This document shows, in pieces, positions 1 to 9,600 of a stretch of 64,000 nt of DNA (its first letter is position 1; the number at the start of each line of letters is the position of its first letter). The DNA comes from Bromus sterilis (lineage: Eukaryota; Streptophyta; Magnoliopsida; Poales; Poaceae): assembly GCA_950022295.1 (NCBI GenBank), contig OX465600.1, forward strand, positions 230,289,782 to 230,353,781, written 5' to 3'. Both the position numbers and the translations under genes were made by a program. The notes under the pieces are model-generated. The model searched no databases. It was given only the letters and a program-made list of their open reading frames with translations, and had not been told where the DNA came from.

Positions 1-2153
1 CATGATGAAGTTCCTTCTGGTGAAGCCGACTCTCACAGGGAGAGTCAGAATGTAGATCCACCAGTATGTATCTTTTCTGGCTCTTCTTAGTTTGTAGGGC
101 CTTTATATCCTTATGATGTATCTTGTTCAATAGTCGCAGGGCTCAAAGAGATGTACTCATAGTACCGACTCGGAGGAGACTCTCTTGATTATGGAGAATG
201 AGCCTCACCATGTTCGAAGCAAGGCTGCTGATGCATCGACTCCTGCTCGTGAGTCGGAAAATCTTAGGGACGATCCGCCGCAAGCTCGCAATTCTTACTA
301 AGAGGGGTCATCTGCCCAAGCACCTATCTCTATCAACTTCGGGTGAGTGTCCTTATTGCTGTGCTGACTCTATCGACTTATGTTAATTATTTTGACGAGT
401 CATGTCTTTTTCTCTGAGAAGTGCTCGGATTGATCTCAAGGATATGGCCGACTCTGAAGTCATAAAGGAGTCGCCAGATTTGCCGGAGACTGAGATTTTG
501 AAGAGAGCTGGCTTGAATGAGTCGACTCCTTCCGGACCCTACAAGGATACTTCTCCCGCTGATGACACCAAGAAGCCGGAGGTTCAAATTGTTGAAGAGG
601 CCCAAAGTTCTACCCCGGCTCCTTTGGAGAAGGTGACTGATGAAGAAGTGATGGACTCACCAAGGCATCCCACATGCTAAGACGGTGTTGACTAAAATCG
701 TGGATAGTACAGACCAGGTGAAGAGTCGATCATGTGATCTAACTTCTGAGAAATCTTCTCTTGAGGAGTTATACAAGCGATCACTGGCCTGTACCACTGA
801 GCAACATAACATAGTTATCCAGCTCTGGTAGCACTATGAGGTATCTTTCTATACTTTCTTTGTGATATAATATTTGTAGCCCCCATAAGCCGACATGGTT
901 TGTTTTAATAAACCATGATGGGTTCTGTTTCATGGGGAGTCATCATTAGTCGGAAAAATGGCAAAGTCAATAGAATTTTTTGAGCAATAGCCCCCATGAG
1001 TCGGTGAAATATGACTTTATTTCACCGGGGTAGTATTTTGAAGGTGTAGCCCCCAATTAGCTGGTTAGGCAGGGTGTCTGAGAAGATACTTAGTGATTTG
1101 TCTTTATTTTTGACAGGCTCTTGCTTTGACGCTCGGAAATGACGCTGGTCAGGTGGAAGAGAGATGTAGAGCTGAGATGGCCAAGCGTGAGTAGGCTGAG
1201 AAGCAAGTTGACCAGCTGCTTGATGAGGTGAAGAAGGAGGATGAGCTAAGTCAGGTGAAAGCCGACTCGGCTGAGATTCAGAATGCTTTGACAAAAGAAT
1301 CTGATGACATGTAGGCTTAGCGTGATGCGGCCGAGAAGAAGCTAGAGTCGGTTGAGAAGATGCTGGAAACGCTAAAGGGCAGCGTCCACCGACTCGTATC
1401 AGCAATATTTGGTAAGTCGGACAAGCTTTTGGTATTTTCTGTCTCTCCGACTTTCTATGTTATTTTGCTCACTTTGTTATATCTTTTCTATTTGTTGCAG
1501 GCAAAGAGCATGATATTGTGAAAGAGTCTCCTGCGATGAATTTGACTTGTACCTTTGCTACTCTGAAGAAGCTTTTTGAAGGTGCCTGTAAGCCGGTCGG
1601 TGCGACTCAGCCGAAGCCCCCATGTATGAAGAGGATTACTGATATGATGGGGCCTCTTTCGGTTGTGCCTGACTGGGTGAAGCTTGGTAAGCGCTCGGCT
1701 TGCCGGATGGGTGTGATGCGAGGCCTAGAGCTTGCCAAAGCTTATCATCCTAGCTTGAAGCCGAAATTGTTGGCCGCTGGCTTTCCTAAGTTCAAGGCCG
1801 ATAAATCGAAGTTCTCCAAAGATGACCACACCAAGATTCGTAGAGAGACTCGTTCTGCTGCGACCAAGATAACTGATGAGATGGAGCTATCTTCCTTAGA
1901 AGCTGGTTATGATGATACCAATAAGAGGCGTCGAGTCGATTTGTCGTTTCCAACCGAGTTTACTCTTCTTCCATCTCCGAAGAAGGTCCCAGAGCCGGCT
2001 GGTTCTATCGAGCCGGCTTCAGGTGCGGAAGAATATCAGCTGAAGATGGATGACATCTCTGATGCAAACTTGGTTGAGATGTGTAATGCCCTTATATTAT
2101 CTGCAGGTGTTGGCGGGTCATCTTCACAAAGCAAACCCATTGAACAAGCGTAG
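1..2153 (+). pseudogene. Antisense multi-exon accessory gene of Gypsy-0 (coiled-coil protein, C-terminal part), broken
   Basis: At least five exons with GT-AG borders fit one reading phase: 1-63, 140-342, 419-840, 1117-1411 and 1501-2153. Exons 3 and 4 encode a heptad-rich, Glu/Lys/Gln-rich coiled coil. Exon 5 encodes a basic, uncharacterised C-terminal domain with a candidate nuclear-localisation run (NKRRRVD) and ends at TAG. The gene is damaged: TAA in exon 2, a 1-nt frameshift near 665 and a TAG near 829 in exon 3, and three TAG codons in exon 4, most looking like CAG or CAA turned to stop. Exon 5 is open. It lies antisense to the gag of the same element. Grass Gypsy elements are known to carry such ORFs (Pfam family putative gypsy type transposon, Transposase_28, is one example), but whether this protein belongs there is inference. 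No function can be assigned. Confidence 0.6.
841..1116 (+). other. Intron of the Gypsy-0 antisense gene
   Basis: This stretch is bounded by a GTATCT donor and a TTTTTGACAG acceptor. It contains short copies of the motif gcccccatgagtcgg, in the opposite orientation to the tcatggggactac copies that recur in the post-pol spacer of Gypsy-2. That repeat orientation supports the minus-strand sense of Gypsy-0. Confidence 0.5.
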
Positions 2154-3530
2154 GCCTTTTATTTGTTGGCTCAGAAAAACTCTGTGATAGTTTTAATATG
2201 GCCGTAGTGACGGGTTTGTCATATTGGGAGACTTGTCCCGTGGTTTGTGACCTTTGTATTGGTCAAGTACTTTTTGTGCTACCTTTCCTTGGATGTTGCC
2301 TTGTGGCGATTTAATGTTGATCTTTTCATGGCACAAGTCGATCTTCAGCTCTTGTCTTTGTTCTTTTGTCGACTTACAATAGTCTTTCTTCTTAAGGGGG
2401 GAAACAATAGTCTTTCTTCTTTGGGAGAGCATGACCTCAGTTGAGTCAGTTTCTATACCTGTCTTCGCTATGATTGCAGTCAATTGTCCTTGTGGGTAGG
2501 AAAGTCACCGTATGTGCCATAATGGCCAGACCTTGTGATAAGGAATTTTTGCAATGTTTCCCCCCAAGAGTCGGTGCTTGCATCAGTGTGCGGTGCCGAG
2601 TCTTTGCTTGAGAAGAATTTTTGAAGCATAGTGCCCATGAGTTGGTTTTATGCACCTGAGTCACATAGGTCTAACTTGTATCTGTGAGAAAAAATTGTGA
2701 TTATGCATGATGTTTTATGTATGCAAGGATGTAATGCAAAGGCTAGCAGAAGTCGACTTAAACCTCATCTTCTCACGTTGAGAGAGATTATTGGTTTAGG
2801 AAAGTTGAAACATCTCTATAGAGCTGGCTTTCCAGTAACTAGCGTGCTCGGCTCTTAGGACTAAATTCTATAGATGGTTTCATGTAAACCTCGAAGTTTA
2901 GACCAACCGGTTGTGCGTTAGTTAAGGAAGCTCTAAACTATACAGGCCGGGTGGCGTGGCCATGTCATGTGTATGCCAAGATATTTTCGGTATGTAAGGG
3001 TTGTAGGGAGCCATCGAACCCCCATTTTATTCCTTATCAAAACAAACACAAGTTTTTACATGTATATGCCGGCTTTTGCGGTAAGAGTCGATGAGTATCA
3101 TCAGGCTCTCCCTCTTTCACCTTATCAAAGAAATATACATGCCCAGAATCGGTAGAAGGTTGATCAAGGCCCCAAGTCTCTGAGAATTTTAGTGATGCAA
3201 TATGTAATGCAATATGATGCAATATGTAATGAGATGTAATGCAATATGTATGAAAAACTATTAAAATTTCATGCCTAATTGTGGCGGGGGCCGATGCGAC
3301 GAAGTCGACTTTATGGCGATAGCCTGTGTGCGATTAAAATCGACTTTATTAATTTTCACTGAGAGTCGGTTGCGATCGAAGATCGACTTTTATTTATGGC
3401 GAGAGCCGGTTGCGATTGAGGATCGTCTCTATTTTAAATGTGGTGGTGGCCTTAATGCGATGAAAACGGAGTTACATGAAGAACAAGAAATGAAAGTCCG
3501 GCTTTTATTGTGGGCGGGTCCATGTTCTTG
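2154..3530 (-). repeat. Non-coding spacer of Gypsy-0 with degenerate repeats
   Basis: I see no open gene here. The stretch contains scattered copies of the agtcggt / gccccca motif family (around 2560-2660), and around 3300-3430 copies of a unit reading roughly gcgagagccggttgcgattgaggatcg. The latter unit is the reverse-complement counterpart of the 48830-48990 and 49740-49860 repeats of Gypsy-2. A short array of atgcaatatgta-like units occupies about 3194-3253. The spacer joins directly to the gag zinc-knuckle relic, where an autonomous element would have pol. Confidence 0.6.
3194..3253. repeat. Short tandem repeat of atgcaatatgta-like units
   Basis: Several imperfect 10-14 bp units reading atgcaatatgta or atgcaatatg follow each other in the Gypsy-0 spacer. 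No coding content. Confidence 0.7.
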
Positions 3531-3544
3531 ATCTCCTGTAGTAG

Positions 3545-3700
3545 CATGAGCCGGCAAGGGCTTTGTCGTACTGATTTGCCTGTTGGATGTTCTCCTTGAT
3601 TAGGCGTCTGTATTCTTGCATGAAGGAGCACTATTACCATGTGTGTTTAGCAGGCCGACCAGGATTGGAGTGCCTAGGGCAAGCTTCTTGGATGGCTTGT
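3545..3700 (-). pseudogene. gag: Gypsy-0 gag, 3' part with zinc-knuckle-like motif
   Basis: Reading the minus strand from the Gypsy-1 junction in the frame carried over from 40023 gives CPRHSNPGRPAKHTW followed by two stops and then Cys. This matches the gag segment of Gypsy-2 near 44535 (CPTHSKPGRPANHTWEDC), so it is the Cys/His nucleic-acid-binding region of gag. The Glu-Asp between W and C has become two stop codons. Downstream the sequence leaves gag and enters the spacer, so protease, reverse transcriptase and integrase are missing. Confidence 0.65.
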
Positions 3701-4046
3701 TGATACGTCCAGAACGTATCTATAATTTCTGCTTGCTTCATGCATGATTTGTGTGACTTTGCCATGTTTTGCTTGCACTTTCATACACTTTTGATCATAT
3801 TTTGACTAACCTATTAACTCAGTACACCTCAGTGCCAGTTCCTATTTTCTGCTGTTTTTTTATTTCAGGTTTTTCGGCCATTAAAAGTGCTCCAAAAATT
3901 CCAGAAAAATTATATAAAAAATCAGCGTCCCGGAAGCTTCCGGAATAACCAAGACATGGTAGGAGGGCCACCACCAGGGCCCCAGGAGGGTGCCCAGCGC
4001 GGGTCCCCCCTAGGCCACGCCACAGACCCTTCTGGAGCCGTGGTGG
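3701..4046 (+). repeat. Gypsy-1 left LTR, first part
   Basis: Starts TGATACGTCC right after the TSD. It aligns with 38567-38912 at about 92% by eye. It is interrupted at ggtgg (4042-4046) by Copia-A and resumes at 32087. Confidence 0.9.
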
Positions 4047-5796
4047 TGTTGGGTCTCGCAGCAGAAAACAATAATTTTTCTAACTAGCGTCGCCCTTAAC
4101 CCAAGATCTATCTAGCTGTAATGCCATAACGGAAAGACTTGCGGAAGCATACCTCGGGGTGTAGACCGTTGTGCGGGAAACGTTCCCGCAAACGTGGTTG
4201 ATGAAGACGTAATCCTTTCACAGCCCCCTGGCTGTTTAGCACCCTGATGGGGTGATAGTGCCGCACGTGCAGCACCTCGTAGTACTCGCACACGTACGGA
4301 CTCGATGACGACCTCCGTTCTCCGATCCAGCGAAGGTGGCGGAAGTAGACCTCCCGGAACCGGAGTTTCAGCAGCACGACGGTGTCCGCGTAGCAGATAA
4401 GCCTCAATCCCAGCACAGGTTCCAGACAAGGGGACATCGGCTTGAGAGAGACGAGAGAGGGGAGAAGACCGGTGAAAACTGATCTCAATTCGGAGTAATA
4501 TTGAATTATCTGCGAATTTTTCTGTGTTAAAGAAGTGCACCCCTGCCCATCTTTATATAGGAAGACGGAAGGAGTCAACCCCCTTCCCGTGGCAATGTGG
4601 GACTAATCCCTTGCCAAGGGGGGAGGGTGCGGCTACGAGGAGGGAGGGAAGTGGGGCGCCACCCACATGGGCCCCAAGGCCCTCCCTTTTTTTTCTTTTC
4701 CTTTTCCCTTTTATTTTCCTCCTTCCCCTAATGGGTTTCTTTCACAAATAAGGCCCATTGCACTTTTTAATCTGAAATAAATTATTATTAAGTATTAATT
4801 CACTTAATTAATAAATAATACATATTATTTCATCTCCCGATGATCCGGAATTCCTTCCAACTCACTCCGAACGTCCTTCGGACCAACACAGAACTTTTCC
4901 GGTACGTCTTTCTCTCTTCTCCGGTAACTCCGATAGTTCCGACAAGGTCTCCGATATTCATCGAGCCCTTAAGTGTGTTACCCTACGGTCCGAGAACACT
5001 CCAGTCATGACCGAGACAAAGGCTAGGACTAATGATCAATAGCGGGACCTAGATGCCCATAATGACCCCTATGCATTCCGGAAGTAACCGATTGAACCGT
5101 ACACGTTGTATACCATTCCCTTTGTCATGCGATACTAGATTAGTCCAAGATTCGATCAACTGCATCCAATGCATTAGTTCTATCTTGTTACTGACAAATC
5201 TTATTCACTCGTTCCATGATATTCATCCTGGTGACCTAGTCACACGCTGCGCAACTTTATGGATGCAATCTCACCGAGTTGGCCATGAAGTATCTTTCCA
5301 TTATATGGATTGAAAAATCCCGCTCTTGAATCAACACTCCTCAACATATCCCATCGGATAGCCCAAGATACACCTTTATGGTCACCATGTTTCAGTGTGA
5401 TGGTTAATGCACTCAAAGCTTCCTCAGAAGATAGAAATTATGTGTGATCTCACGGTAAAAGGAACATGCTACTACGTTCTGTAATTACAACACTGAACTT
5501 TTACGATTTGATCATGTTGCAATTCTTGCATTGGGTAATGTTCATCACGTCATTCATTCAATGAGGTTACCTTACCGTCAATTGACTTGATTGTCCATGA
5601 TCGTGAAACCACAATCATCAGTTGACGATAAACCAGTCATCATGAGACACTGACTAGGAACTCTGGTTTTTTCTATACCACACCTGTATCATTGTTTCAC
5701 TGATAAAGTTCCAACACAGTATGAAACTGGTCATGAACTTATTTAGATATATTGGAATAATCATATATTATTTGCCTCTAGAGCATATATCCAACA
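4047..5796 (-). repeat. Copia-A 3' LTR (1,750 bp)
   Basis: Bounded by TGTTGGG and CCAACA in plus orientation. A TATA box on the minus strand (TATATAAAG, 4551-4559) marks the U3/R border. It aligns along its length with 30325-32081, with substitutions of several percent. Confidence 0.9.
4551..4559 (-). promoter_or_regulatory. LTR TATA box of Copia-A (3' LTR)
   Basis: TATATAAAG on the minus strand, at the equivalent position to TATATAAG in the Copia-B and Copia-C LTRs. The partner copy is at 30830-30838. Confidence 0.6.
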
Positions 5797-5807
5797 GTCT
5801 CCCACTT
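5797..5807 (-). other. Copia-A polypurine tract
   Basis: AAGTGGGAGAC on the minus strand directly abuts the 3' LTR. The identical tract precedes the 3' LTR of Copia-B at 12690-12700. It is the expected plus-strand primer site. Confidence 0.75.
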
Positions 5808-6247
5808 GCACTAGATAGCAAATAATCTAGCTGCATATTTTCTCGATCATAATCATCTTATCATATAAGTGTTTATTGATCATGCTTGCTCATGGAAGAG
5901 GTTTCTTCAATGATCTGTACCCGTTCAGATTCGTATGTTCCTTTGCAACAGGTCTTGGTCAACTTGCTTGATATACCCTTCATTATCTAATAATCTTGAA
6001 TTATAAGTTTGGCGGGAGAGTGAGACTTCTTATTTTACAGTATTCTCTAATGAAAAAATGGTTTTAGTCCCTAGGACTGCCATAGTCATGTGTACTGAAA
6101 AATACACTCAGCCAGAAGTCTAAACTTCTTACACTAAACTTTATTCAACCTTCTACTTCCTTAAGTAGATATTTATATTATGTAGAGTTTTGGTTCGTGA
6201 AATTATAGCTCACATTTCCTTTCTATTCCTTTTGGTGATATCTCTAA
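5808..6247 (-). other. Copia-A internal relic, 3' end
   Basis: A degenerate, AT-rich end of the internal domain between the polypurine tract and the Copia-B insertion. No open frame is supported. It ends at the Copia-B TSD tctaa (6243-6247). Confidence 0.6.
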
Positions 6248-7971
6248 TGTTGGGAATGTGCCCTAGAGGCAAATAAAATATGTTTTATCGAGCATATTCC
6301 ATTAGTTCATAATACGTTTGATACTATGCTAGAACTGTATTAAGCGGAAACATTAATACAGGTGTGGTATACAAACAACCAGGTCCCTAGTTAACCCTAG
6401 TATACTAGTCCATTGGGCGATTGATGATCAAGGTTTCCTGATCATGAGACAATGGCGTCTGTTGACAATGGAGTCGTATCATTGGATAATGATATGATGG
6501 ACATACACCCACCAGAAGTGTTGCGATGTGATCAAGTCACATAGTTCGACATTGCGATAACTATAACGTAGTGACCAGATCCTTTGACCGTAATGATCAT
6601 ACGTAATTGTCATCTATGAGGAGACTTTGATTTGTATCCCACCGCCTGACTGAAATATGTTGGCCATAACGGTGCACTTTGGGTATTCCGAAATAGATGG
6701 TTGATGAGTATGCAAATAGATCAAAGCGGGATTTGTCAATCCGTGTGACGGATAGGTACTCTGGGCCCACTCGGTGATATTGCATCATAAAGTTTGCAAA
6801 CATGTGACTAGGTCACGGAGTTGTAATATCACGGGAACGAGTAAACTTGTTTGTTGAGAACGAGGACGAACTAGGTATAGTGGATACCGATGATCAAACC
6901 TCGGACAAGAAAAGTACCACGGGACAAAGGGAACAGGCACACGGTTAACGGATCCAACAGCGATTGAAGTTCATTCGATGGAAGCGCAGGGGCTATCAAG
7001 GATTGTAACCAGGTCCAATTGATTAGTCATTGATCAATGAGAATTGTCTCGATCATGTCTGCTGTTTCCCGGACCGTAGGGTGTTACACTTAAGGGTACT
7101 CGACGCAGTAAGGATTGATTCGGGATCACCGGAGAAATTGGAGAGAACACCGGAATTGTTCCGGTGATGGCCAGAATTGTTCCGATGAAGGCCGGAAGTT
7201 GTTCCGGGTATTTTGAAAGGTTCAAAATATAATTAAAAATGAATTAAAAGGCATAGGGCCCATTAGGGGGAGAGGGAGTCTTCCCCCATGGGCCATGGCG
7301 CCATGAGGGGGCCCACCCCCCTTATTTGGTGCGCCACCCCCCTCCCTTGGGATTAGTCCCACATGGGAAGTTGAGGGGAGGTGGCACCCCTCCTTGACCT
7401 ATATAAGGAGGGGTAGGGGTGCCCTTTTAATCATGAATTTTTTGAGAAAAGTTTCTCATCTCTCTCCCTTCTTTCTCCTTCCTATGAGTGGACTCCCCTT
7501 GTTTGGAGGCTGCTCTGGGTTGGGGATTTCTCCACTATACGCACGCCGTCGTGCTGCTGGAATCGGGATCCGAATCCATCTTCTTTCCGCTGCTCTACTG
7601 GTTCGGAGCCCGGAGGGACGTCGGGTATACTGTATGTGTATAATCCCGCGAGGCACTACACTTGTGGTGCTACTTCATCGTCGTGGCCGTATCGCGAGGT
7701 CTTCATCAGCAACGTTCCGACGGGGACGTAATCCCGTCATCGGTCCACAAGGATCGGGTGGCTATAGGAGTCATCGTGGATCTGCGCGGCATCGGGGATT
7801 GCCGGTACGACTACACCAACCACGTTCATGCGGGAACGTTTCCCGCTTAACGGACTACATACTGGTATGTGATCTATTTCTGTCCGTTACTTGCATCACC
7901 ATAGCATAGGTCTTGGGATTGGGTATCGTAGGTCAAGGAAAAATTTGTGTTTTCTGCCACGAACCCCAACA
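6248..7971 (+). repeat. Copia-B 5' LTR (1,724 bp, lacks a 70-bp segment)
   Basis: Ends are TGTTGGG and CCCAACA. Compared with the 3' LTR it lacks 70 bp of AT-rich sequence that the 3' copy has at about 13683-13752. A similar AT-rich stretch is present in the Copia-C LTR, so this is a deletion here. The apparent 171-codon frame at 7394-7909 is LTR leader without coding support. Confidence 0.92.
7400..7407 (+). promoter_or_regulatory. LTR TATA box of Copia-B
   Basis: TATATAAG in the GC-rich core of the 5' LTR; the same motif is at 13923-13930 in the 3' LTR and 62018-62025 in the Copia-C LTR. Conservation among three LTRs supports a core promoter role. Confidence 0.65.
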
Positions 7972-7972
7972 G

Positions 7973-7984
7973 TGGTATCAGAGC
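7973..7984 (+). other. Copia-B primer-binding site
   Basis: tggtatcagagc, the classical plant Copia primer site complementary to initiator methionine tRNA, one base after the LTR end. Confidence 0.9.
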
Positions 7985-8900
7985 AAGGCTATGCGTAGAT
8001 GTATTGTACGGATAGAACACATCTAGTATGTGGGCATAAATTCTCAATTGTTACCCTCTCACGTGTACTCATTTAGCGTTGCGGCAATGTTTGATGAAGC
8101 GGCCCCCGACCGACCTTACGCGTTTACGCGAGACTGGTTCCACGCTTGACATATGGCTTGTACCATATAAAGTGGCTGGGGGGGTGTCTGTCTCTCTGCA
8201 TTAGCGATGCGAAGATGTTTGCATCGGAGGGCCCCGACAGGGGTGTAATAGAGACAATTGCGGGATTGGTGTTGTGGCTTGTTTTCGCAGGATAGAAAGC
8301 GGTTCTTTTCTCGAAACCCCTAGCAGCCACGTAAAACTTGCAAAAGATAAAGTAGAAAGGCGTTTTCAACTTTAATTTGCATGTCAGGGGGGAATCATAG
8401 CATGTATGATTTATGTTGCATCCTGTTTTGCTAATATGTTAGATATACGACGGTAGCATAATAGGATGATCCCTCACTAATCCAACAAAGTGTCCTTCCT
8501 TAGTGAAGCACCATCTGGAAAGTTCTTCATTATGGAGGCATCACGTGTCACACGGGTGTCAAACATTTTTACGTTCACAAGAGATGGGTGGAGCAAGCCT
8601 AGCATGTCCAGAAACATGGCCTTGCATACGCAGCATATACTCACTAAGGTTATTGTGGCGAGCCTGGCATGTGCAGACATGGCCTCGGGACACAAGAGAC
8701 CGAAAGGTCGAGCATGAGTCACATAGATGATGTGATTGGCATGATGGCCTACCTTGAACAACATACTGATGGTTGTGTCACACGGGGGAGGTATGTTCTT
8801 CAAGGATCGTGTAATCACTTAGAACAAACTATGAGGGATGTTTGTCTGAGTGGGAGTTCCAGAATTGTTTTTGAAACATGAACTCCATATTATGAACTTA
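7985..8900 (+). other. Copia-B untranslated leader
   Basis: Non-coding leader between the primer site and the gag relic. It is closely similar to the leaders of Copia-A (17695-18542, reverse strand) and Copia-C (62523-63472). No supported gene. Confidence 0.6.
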
Positions 8901-9600
8901 ATCTTCATGTCTTTGCAAATATCATTGTAGATAATGTCATACCAATGTTTAGAACTATGGTTTTTTTTTTAGTATGATAGAACTTAAGGTAAATGGGTCT
9001 TACTTCATTGATGTGTACCAACACCATTAGAGACATACTCGTTAGTAATGACTTGTTAAACATAATACAAAGAACTGCTAGGAGATACACCTGATAACTC
9101 CGTATTCAAGGAAGATGATGATGAGTATCGTACTCAGCGTCACTTATGAATGACTGTCCAATACACCATACTTCATTCTATGAGTCTGAATTGTGAATGC
9201 ATGTTAACCAACACGTATGACGTGCTAGGTGAACTTGAAAGCACTTGGTCACAAATCAGAGTAATGGAATATGAGTATATGGACGGGGTTTTCTTTCAAC
9301 TATGGTGGAAGGAACAACCTGCTGAGAAAGTCACTTGGAAAATGTATAAGATACATGGAACACCTTGTGTATAACTTGGACTACTGAATGAATGGTTACT
9401 TTGCGATAACTGGGGAGTTACATCCGCTTCCTCCCAGTTACAAAGACCATGTCTGGACTATGTCATGAAGGAGAATCGTTCACCTGTCATGAGGTCATGG
9501 TTAAAGTTAAGAACTTTAAGAGTAGAACCAATGCAGGAATGGTCATTGACGGAGAAGGTATATTTGATATACTAGTTATAAATGTCTTTCCCACGAAACA
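8901..9600 (+). pseudogene. gag: Copia-B gag relic
   Basis: Broken frames across this stretch resemble the gag of Copia-A and Copia-C. The clearest point is LPPSYKDHV at 9427-9453, matching LPPSYTDFV in Copia-A and LPPSYKGFV in Copia-C, a conserved site near the end of the UBN2-type gag domain. Numerous stops and frame changes mean no gag protein can be made. Confidence 0.6.

Larger units (their letters stand above)
1..3700 (-). mobile_element. Gypsy-0, left part (Tat-type LTR retrotransposon, minus strand, truncated by window)
   Basis: This is the oldest layer of the stack. Its sense strand is minus: the end of gag lies at the right (3696 downward), followed leftward by a repeat-rich spacer (about 2160-3530) and then an antisense gene on the plus strand (1-2153). 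The same order (spacer, then antisense gene, before the 3' LTR) occurs in Gypsy-2, and the gag and spacer sequences of the two elements resemble each other, so I place Gypsy-0 in the same Tat-like lineage. The element continues at 40028 because Gypsy-1 split it with TSD cttgt (3696-3700 and 40023-40027). The reading frame of gag runs straight across the junction. No pol is present in either part. The 3' LTR would lie left of the window. Confidence 0.75.

Noticed and set aside
4108..4578. Minus-strand frame of 156 codons and similar frame at 30390-31043
   Set aside because: Both are the same part of the Copia-A LTRs downstream of the TATA box, antisense to the frames above. No protein-like features, and they differ by indels.
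7394..7909. 171-codon plus-strand frame, repeated at 13917-14432
   Set aside because: It lies entirely within the Copia-B LTRs and is duplicated only because the LTR is. The composition is Arg/Gly-rich with no domain, so it is a GC-rich leader frame.
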